A stretch of 7,980 bases of DNA from the NCBI GenBank assembly GCA_013820975.1, contig JACDHQ010000075.1:1-7980 (forward strand), read 5' to 3'. Shown here one piece after another: positions 4,307 to 7,980 of this stretch. The notes beneath the pieces were generated by a model. It searched no databases, was not told where the DNA came from, and saw only the letters and a list, made by a program, of their open reading frames with translations. The DNA comes from Gemmatimonadaceae bacterium (GTDB lineage: Bacteria > Gemmatimonadota > Gemmatimonadetes > Gemmatimonadales > Gemmatimonadaceae). A program made the translations under genes and the position numbers. Numbering within the stretch: the stretch's first letter is position 1; the number at the start of each line of letters is the position of its first letter.

Positions 4307-5788
4307 GTGACCTCCACACGACAGGGCGACGACATCACGCTCGCCGACGGACTCTCACGCGAGTTCCTCCTGCATCACCGATGCTGCCCGGCGCGGCGGT
4401 CGGCTGACGGGGCGATCGTCGTCGCCATCGCGCCGGGAGGCGCGGCCGATGCACTTGACGACATCGCGCTGGCGTATCGCTGCCCAGTGACGCCGGAGCA
4501 GGTCGCAGCCGACGAAGTCGATCGACTCATCGAGCGGCTCGTCACCCGCGCTGACCGCAGCATCGAGCTCGAACGCGGTGCGGACGACTTCAATGGTGAG
4601 TACGACGCGCTGGCCGACATCCGGAGTCTCGCCAGCGAGGCACCGGTCGTCCGATACGTGAACCTGCTCGTGCGCGACGCCTTTGAAGCCGGCGCATCGG
4701 ACATTCATCTCGAGGCAACGCGAACCGGCATCTCAGCCCGATTCAGGCTCGACGGAGCGCTGGCGCCCGCCCTCGAGCCACCAGCCGAGTTGCACCAGGC
4801 GGTCGTCTCCCGGATCAAGCTGCTCGCGGAGCTGGACATCTCGGAGCGGCGCCGGCCGCAGGACGGCCGCATCCGGGTGCGGCTCGACTCGCGGGAGCTC
4901 GACCTCCGCGTCTCGACCGTCCCCACGATGTTCGGAGAAAGCGTCGTACTGCGTCTCCTCGACCGCGGTGGCAGGCCGGTATCGCTCGATGAGCTTGGGC
5001 TGGATTCACGGCTGAGGGAAGGGTTCGAGCACGTTGCCGCAAGGCCGCATGGAATGATGCTCGTCACCGGCCCGACGGGCAGCGGAAAGACCACGACGCT
5101 GTATGCGTGTCTCGCCCGGCGCGATGCGGAGCGCGAGAAGATTCTCACGGTCGAAGACCCGGTCGAATACCAACTCGCTGGGATCGCCCAGGTGCCCGTG
5201 CACAGGCAGTCGGGTGTCACCTTTGCCGCCGCGCTGCGATCGCTCCTGAGGCAGGACCCCGACGTCATCATGGTCGGCGAGATGCGCGATGCCGAGACCG
5301 CGGAGGTTGCAGTCCAGGCGGCGATGACCGGTCACCTCGTGTTCTCCACGCTTCACACGAACGACGCCGTCGGCGCCATCGCCCGCCTGCTCGACCTGGG
5401 AGTTCCCGATTACCTGGTCGCAGCGACCGTGGAGGGCATCGCGGCGCAACGACTGGTTCGGCGCATCTGCGAGGCGTGTGCGACATCGTATGCCCCCAGC
5501 CCTGAGCTCGTGGCCGAACTCTCAGGGAAGCCGACTGGACGGGTCCGGCTCCGACGTGGCGCTGGGTGCGCGGCCTGCCGGGACACCGGGTTCCGCGGCC
5601 GCATCGGGCTGTTCGAGCTCGCACTCATGACCGAAGAGCTGAAGGATGCGGTGACGCGCCGTGCGCCGCGGTCGGAGCTGCGGACGCTGGCTCGGCAGGG
5701 AGGCATGACGTCATTGCGCGAGGATGGTTGGTTCAAGGTCCAGGCTGGCCTCACCACGGTGGAGGAGGTGCTGCGTGTCGCGCCCTGA
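4307..5788 (+). CDS. gspE: Type II secretion ATPase GspE
   Basis: Cytoplasmic hexameric ATPase powering pseudopilus assembly in type II secretion. Numbered from GTG 4307 (493 residues): an N-terminal GspE/PilB-like domain (LSREFLLHHRCCP, DGAIVVAIAP) at about 10-75, then the catalytic region. VRYVNLLVRDAFEAGASDIHLE is the typical entry to the core. Walker A GPTGSGKTT is at 255-263, an Asp-box-like ILTVEDPVEY follows, Walker B DPDVIMVGEMRD is at 317-328, and the His box GHLVFSTLHTND comes next. A tetracysteine zinc site (C388, C391, C421, C424) has the spacing expected for GspE/PilB. The frame is open back to ATG 4244, but those 21 residues overlap the sigma-54 promoter and lack family character; no Shine-Dalgarno sequence precedes either start. 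The 3' end overlaps gspG by 14 bp. PilB (type IV pilus) is the main alternative, but the following pseudopilins favour GspE. Confidence 0.93.
   Translation: MTSTRQGDDITLADGLSREFLLHHRCCPARRSADGAIVVAIAPGGAADALDDIALAYRCPVTPEQVAADEVDRLIERLVTRADRSIELERGADDFNGEYDALADIRSLASEAPVVRYVNLLVRDAFEAGASDIHLEATRTGISARFRLDGALAPALEPPAELHQAVVSRIKLLAELDISERRRPQDGRIRVRLDSRELDLRVSTVPTMFGESVVLRLLDRGGRPVSLDELGLDSRLREGFEHVAARPHGMMLVTGPTGSGKTTTLYACLARRDAEREKILTVEDPVEYQLAGIAQVPVHRQSGVTFAAALRSLLRQDPDVIMVGEMRDAETAEVAVQAAMTGHLVFSTLHTNDAVGAIARLLDLGVPDYLVAATVEGIAAQRLVRRICEACATSYAPSPELVAELSGKPTGRVRLRRGAGCAACRDTGFRGRIGLFELALMTEELKDAVTRRAPRSELRTLARQGGMTSLREDGWFKVQAGLTTVEEVLRVAP
5761..5768 (+). promoter_or_regulatory. Strong ribosome binding site deciding the gspG start
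   Basis: GGAGGAGG lies inside the end of gspE, six bases before GTG 5775. It supports GTG 5775 over an upstream in-frame start at 5724, which would add 17 atypical Arg-rich residues before the prepilin leader. Confidence 0.7.
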
Positions 5789-6230
5789 TCCAGCGCGGGG
5801 ACGGGGCGGCTTCACGCTCATCGAGCTCCTGGTCGTCATCACCATCATCGGTGCGCTGGCAGCGCTGGTGGGTCCATCCGTGTTTCGCAACGTCGGTGAC
5901 TCCAGGACCAGCGCCGCACGAAGCCAGGTGGAGCTCTACGCCCTCGCGCTCAACTCGTATCGCCTCGACAACGACCACTTTCCATCGTCCGATCAGGGGC
6001 TCGCCGCGCTGAGGGTCGCGCCAACTTCTGGGGAAGCACCCCGCAACTGGCGCGGCCCGTACGTCAGCAAGGTGATCGCGCCCGATCCGTGGAACCGCCC
6101 GTTCCTCTATTCGAGCCCGGGCCGGCTCAACCCGGAGTCGTTCGACCTGTACTCGCTGGGCCGGGACGGCCAGCCGGGTGGCACAGGTGAAGACGCAGAT
6201 GTCACCTCCTGGGGCGGGCCTGTCCAATGA
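5775..6230 (+). CDS. gspG: Major pseudopilin GspG
   Basis: The main subunit of the type II secretion pseudopilus, inserted in the inner membrane and processed by prepilin peptidase. It is 151 residues from GTG 5775. The short leader MSRPDPARGRGG ends in the cleavage Gly, and the mature protein starts FTLIELLVVITIIGALAALV with Phe at +1 and Glu at +5, followed by the hydrophobic helix. The globular domain is typical of GspG: SSDQGLAALRVAP, then NWRGPYV, DPWNRPFLY, FDLYSLGRDGQPGG and GEDADVTSW; the last acidic segment is the calcium-binding loop of the family. The length is normal. It overlaps gspE by 14 bp, with a strong ribosome binding site inside gspE, indicating translational coupling. The identification is secure. 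Confidence 0.95.
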   Translation: MSRPDPARGRGGFTLIELLVVITIIGALAALVGPSVFRNVGDSRTSAARSQVELYALALNSYRLDNDHFPSSDQGLAALRVAPTSGEAPRNWRGPYVSKVIAPDPWNRPFLYSSPGRLNPESFDLYSLGRDGQPGGTGEDADVTSWGGPVQ

Positions 6231-6237
6231 CTCGCGC

Positions 6238-7425
6238 ATGATGCACGAGGGATTCGCCTTCAGCGCGGCGGCTGCAGACGGCCGCCTCGAGCAGGGCTGG
6301 ATGGCGGCGACCTCGCGGGAAGCCGCCGCCGAACAGCTCGCACGGAAAGGCCTGCTCGCCGTGCGTCTCACGGCGGCACGTGGCGATGGCGCTCAGCGCC
6401 ACGCCGCCGATCACGCCGAGCTCGCGCTCGTGCTGAGAATGTTGAGCGACCTGCTGGGTGCCGGGCTGCCTGCCGCCCGCGCCCTGGCGGCGATGGAAGG
6501 CCTGGCTCCCGATCGCTGGCGCGCCGCGCTTCCCGGAGTCACGCAATCAGTGCGAGAGGGGCAGTCGCTCGCGCGCGCGCTGGCTGACGCCCCTCTCGCG
6601 ATTCCACCGATGGTGACCGGAATCCTGCAGGCAGGTGAGCGTGGCGGAGGGCTGGCCGCGGCGCTTGGCCATGCGGCAGAAATCTGCGAGGACCACGCGG
6701 CGACACGAGCGGCGATCCGCAGCGCCCTGGCCTATCCGACGGTCCTCGGGATCAGCGGCAGTGCCGCCGTCGGACTTCTTGTCGCCGTGGTGCTCCCGAA
6801 GTTCGCCGCCATCCTTGGGGAGCTCGGTCAGAGTCTTCCCCCCGCGACGCGTTTCGTATTGGACGTCGCAACCGTCACACGAACTGCGGCGATTCCCGGC
6901 GCGCTCGTCGTGCTGCTGGCCATTGTCATTTGGCGCGTGGTGACGAGTCGCCCCGACGGCCTGCGCCAGTGGCACGCGTTGCTGCTCCGACTGCCGGTCG
7001 TGGGCCCGATTCGGCATGCGTCCGCGACCGCGCGGGTCTGCGTCGCGTTGTCGGCCCTGCTGGAAAGCGGCGTGCCCATTGCGCCGGCACTGGCACACGC
7101 GGGCGCAGCAGCTGACGACCGGGAGCTCTCCGCGCGGTTGGCCTCCGTGCGCCAGGATGTCGAGCATGGTGAGCGCCTTTCGGGCGCGCTCCAGAAGCGG
7201 AAGGCATTCACCGATGTTGCCCGGCAATTGATCCAGGCGGGTGAAAGTGCCGGGACGGTACCTTCGCTGCTCCGTCATGCCGCTCGCATCGAACGCGATC
7301 GCACCGTCCGGCACACGCGGGCGGCCGTTGCGTTGGTGGAGCCGGTGTTGATCCTGACCTTCGGGGCCATCGTCGCTATCGTCGCCGGGGCATTGCTGCA
7401 GGCACTTTACAGCGTGCGGCCGTGA
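6238..7425 (+). CDS. gspF: Type II secretion inner-membrane platform protein GspF
   Basis: Polytopic inner-membrane protein linking the GspE ATPase to the pseudopilus. It is 395 residues from ATG 6238 (the second ATG, 6241, is equally possible). The N-terminus FAFSAAAADGRLEQGWMAATSREAA followed by LARKGLLAV is the usual small GspF_N-like domain. Two T2SSF domains follow. The first (about 62-190) contains the signature GILQAGERGGGLAAAL; the second (about 265-390) contains LIQAGESAGTVPSLL. Predicted membrane segments are at about 169-193, 218-236 and 365-391. The frame is open back to GTG 6178 inside gspG, but the first 20 residues of that version look unlike the family. It begins 8 bp after gspG and its stop overlaps the gspH start (GTGA). 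The order E-G-F differs from the common E-F-G order. Confidence 0.94.
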   Translation: MMHEGFAFSAAAADGRLEQGWMAATSREAAAEQLARKGLLAVRLTAARGDGAQRHAADHAELALVLRMLSDLLGAGLPAARALAAMEGLAPDRWRAALPGVTQSVREGQSLARALADAPLAIPPMVTGILQAGERGGGLAAALGHAAEICEDHAATRAAIRSALAYPTVLGISGSAAVGLLVAVVLPKFAAILGELGQSLPPATRFVLDVATVTRTAAIPGALVVLLAIVIWRVVTSRPDGLRQWHALLLRLPVVGPIRHASATARVCVALSALLESGVPIAPALAHAGAAADDRELSARLASVRQDVEHGERLSGALQKRKAFTDVARQLIQAGESAGTVPSLLRHAARIERDRTVRHTRAAVALVEPVLILTFGAIVAIVAGALLQALYSVRP

Positions 7426-7733
7426 AGACGCACCGTGTCTGTCGAACGATGCGTACGGGGATGACGCTCATCGAAGTGCTCGTCGTGCTGGTCATCCTCG
7501 GAACGGGAATGGCCGTCGTGACACTCGGTGTCACCAGCAGAACGCCTGCTCCCGACACGTCGGTGCAGGACCAGATCCTGGCGGCGCGCCGCGACGCAAT
7601 CGAGAGTGCGCGCACCATAACCATCTCTGTCCGCGGGCCTGCCGGAGCGGCCGCCGTGACTGTCGCCCCGGACGGCTCCGTGACCGCCGACTCGGGCATC
7701 GCGGCCGATCCCTGGACGGGGCGTCTGCGGTGA
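7422..7733 (+). CDS. gspH: Minor pseudopilin, GspH-like
   Basis: A 103-residue type IV pilin-like protein. The leader MKTHRVCRTMRTG is followed by MTLIEVLVVLVILGTGMAVV: cleavage Gly at -1, Met instead of the usual Phe at +1, Glu at +5 and a hydrophobic helix. The rest (ILAARRDAIESARTITISVRG, then VAPDGSVTADSG) fits a short GspH, where the segment after the helix begins LAAxRxxAI. It is shorter than most GspH proteins (usually about 140-190 residues), but the stop is clean and the next gene overlaps it. GTG 7422 overlaps the gspF stop; ATG 7449 would leave only a four-residue leader. The assignment to GspH rests on gene order plus the pilin motif. Confidence 0.8.
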   Translation: MKTHRVCRTMRTGMTLIEVLVVLVILGTGMAVVTLGVTSRTPAPDTSVQDQILAARRDAIESARTITISVRGPAGAAAVTVAPDGSVTADSGIAADPWTGRLR

Positions 7734-7980
7734 AGCGCACCAGGCCAGGGGTGGCGCTGCTGGAAGCGCTCGTGGCACTCACCATTCTCGGCGTCCTCGG
7801 GAGCGCGCTGGCGGCGCTTGCGATGGAATCGTCCAGTGCGGCTGCGCATGCGGCGGCAGCGGAGGTGGCCGTTCAGCGTGCGAGCCGATTTCTCGAGGTG
7901 GTGGCCGTGTGGCCGCGTGCGGACCTCGACCGGCGACTCGGGACTCGGCGGCAGGGGGAGTGGCAGCTCACCGTCAGCCG
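7730..7980 (+). CDS. gspI: Minor pseudopilin, GspI-like (truncated by window edge)
   Basis: The first 83 codons of a prepilin-like protein, starting at GTG 7730, which overlaps the gspH stop by 4 bp. MKRTRPG is the leader; the mature end is VALLEALVALTILGVLGSAL with Glu at +5 and Val rather than Phe at +1. Downstream come an Ala-rich helix (AAAHAAAAEVAVQRASRFLE) and then WPRADLDRRLG and GEWQLTV, the latter resembling the strand that follows the helix in GspI/GspJ. Position after gspH favours GspI; GspJ or another minor pseudopilin cannot be excluded from this fragment. The operon presumably continues beyond the window. Confidence 0.75.
   Translation, partial: MKRTRPGVALLEALVALTILGVLGSALAALAMESSSAAAHAAAAEVAVQRASRFLEVVAVWPRADLDRRLGTRRQGEWQLTVS

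Overview
The window is a GC-rich bacterial chromosome segment. The gene content (an acyl-CoA dehydrogenase, toxin-antitoxin-like fragments and a general secretion pseudopilus operon) and the protein style suggest a soil or environmental lineage such as Gemmatimonadota. That taxonomic guess is inference only, because no rRNA or other marker gene is present.

Layout: (1) 1-720, minus strand: the N-terminal 240 residues of an acyl-CoA dehydrogenase, cut by the window edge. (2) 721-1436: no convincing gene. About 500 bp of it is a degenerate tandem array of roughly 23 units with a 21-22 bp period built around a conserved (T)CCCG core. This is the least explained structure in the window. (3) 1437-2844, plus strand: an accessory patch of two small toxin-antitoxin-like modules. 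One is a DUF4160-like remnant plus an apparently whole DUF2442 protein. The other is a 78-residue partner protein plus a nucleotidyltransferase-fold protein that seems to have lost about 60 internal residues. In both, one member looks eroded and the other intact. (4) 2845-3152: a 308-base intergenic stretch with phased direct and inverted repeats. (5) 3153-4133: a stand-alone sigma-54 enhancer-binding protein of PspF-like size, with no N-terminal sensor domain. (6) 4134-7980: the start of a type II secretion (pseudopilus) operon in the order gspE-gspG-gspF-gspH-gspI, with overlapping or near-overlapping genes and running off the right edge.

Regions 5 and 6 appear to form a self-contained control circuit. 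Between the activator gene and gspE lie two near-perfect palindromes (arms TGTCGC/GCGACA), with centres 31.5 bp apart. They are followed about 110-145 bp upstream of the predicted start point by a well-spaced -24/-12 sigma-54 promoter (TTGGC, N7, TTGC). The simplest model is that the activator binds the palindromes and drives the secretion operon through sigma-54. The promoter lies inside the longest possible gspE reading frame, so gspE probably starts at GTG 4307 on a nearly leaderless transcript. All regulatory calls come from motif reading alone and have not been tested.
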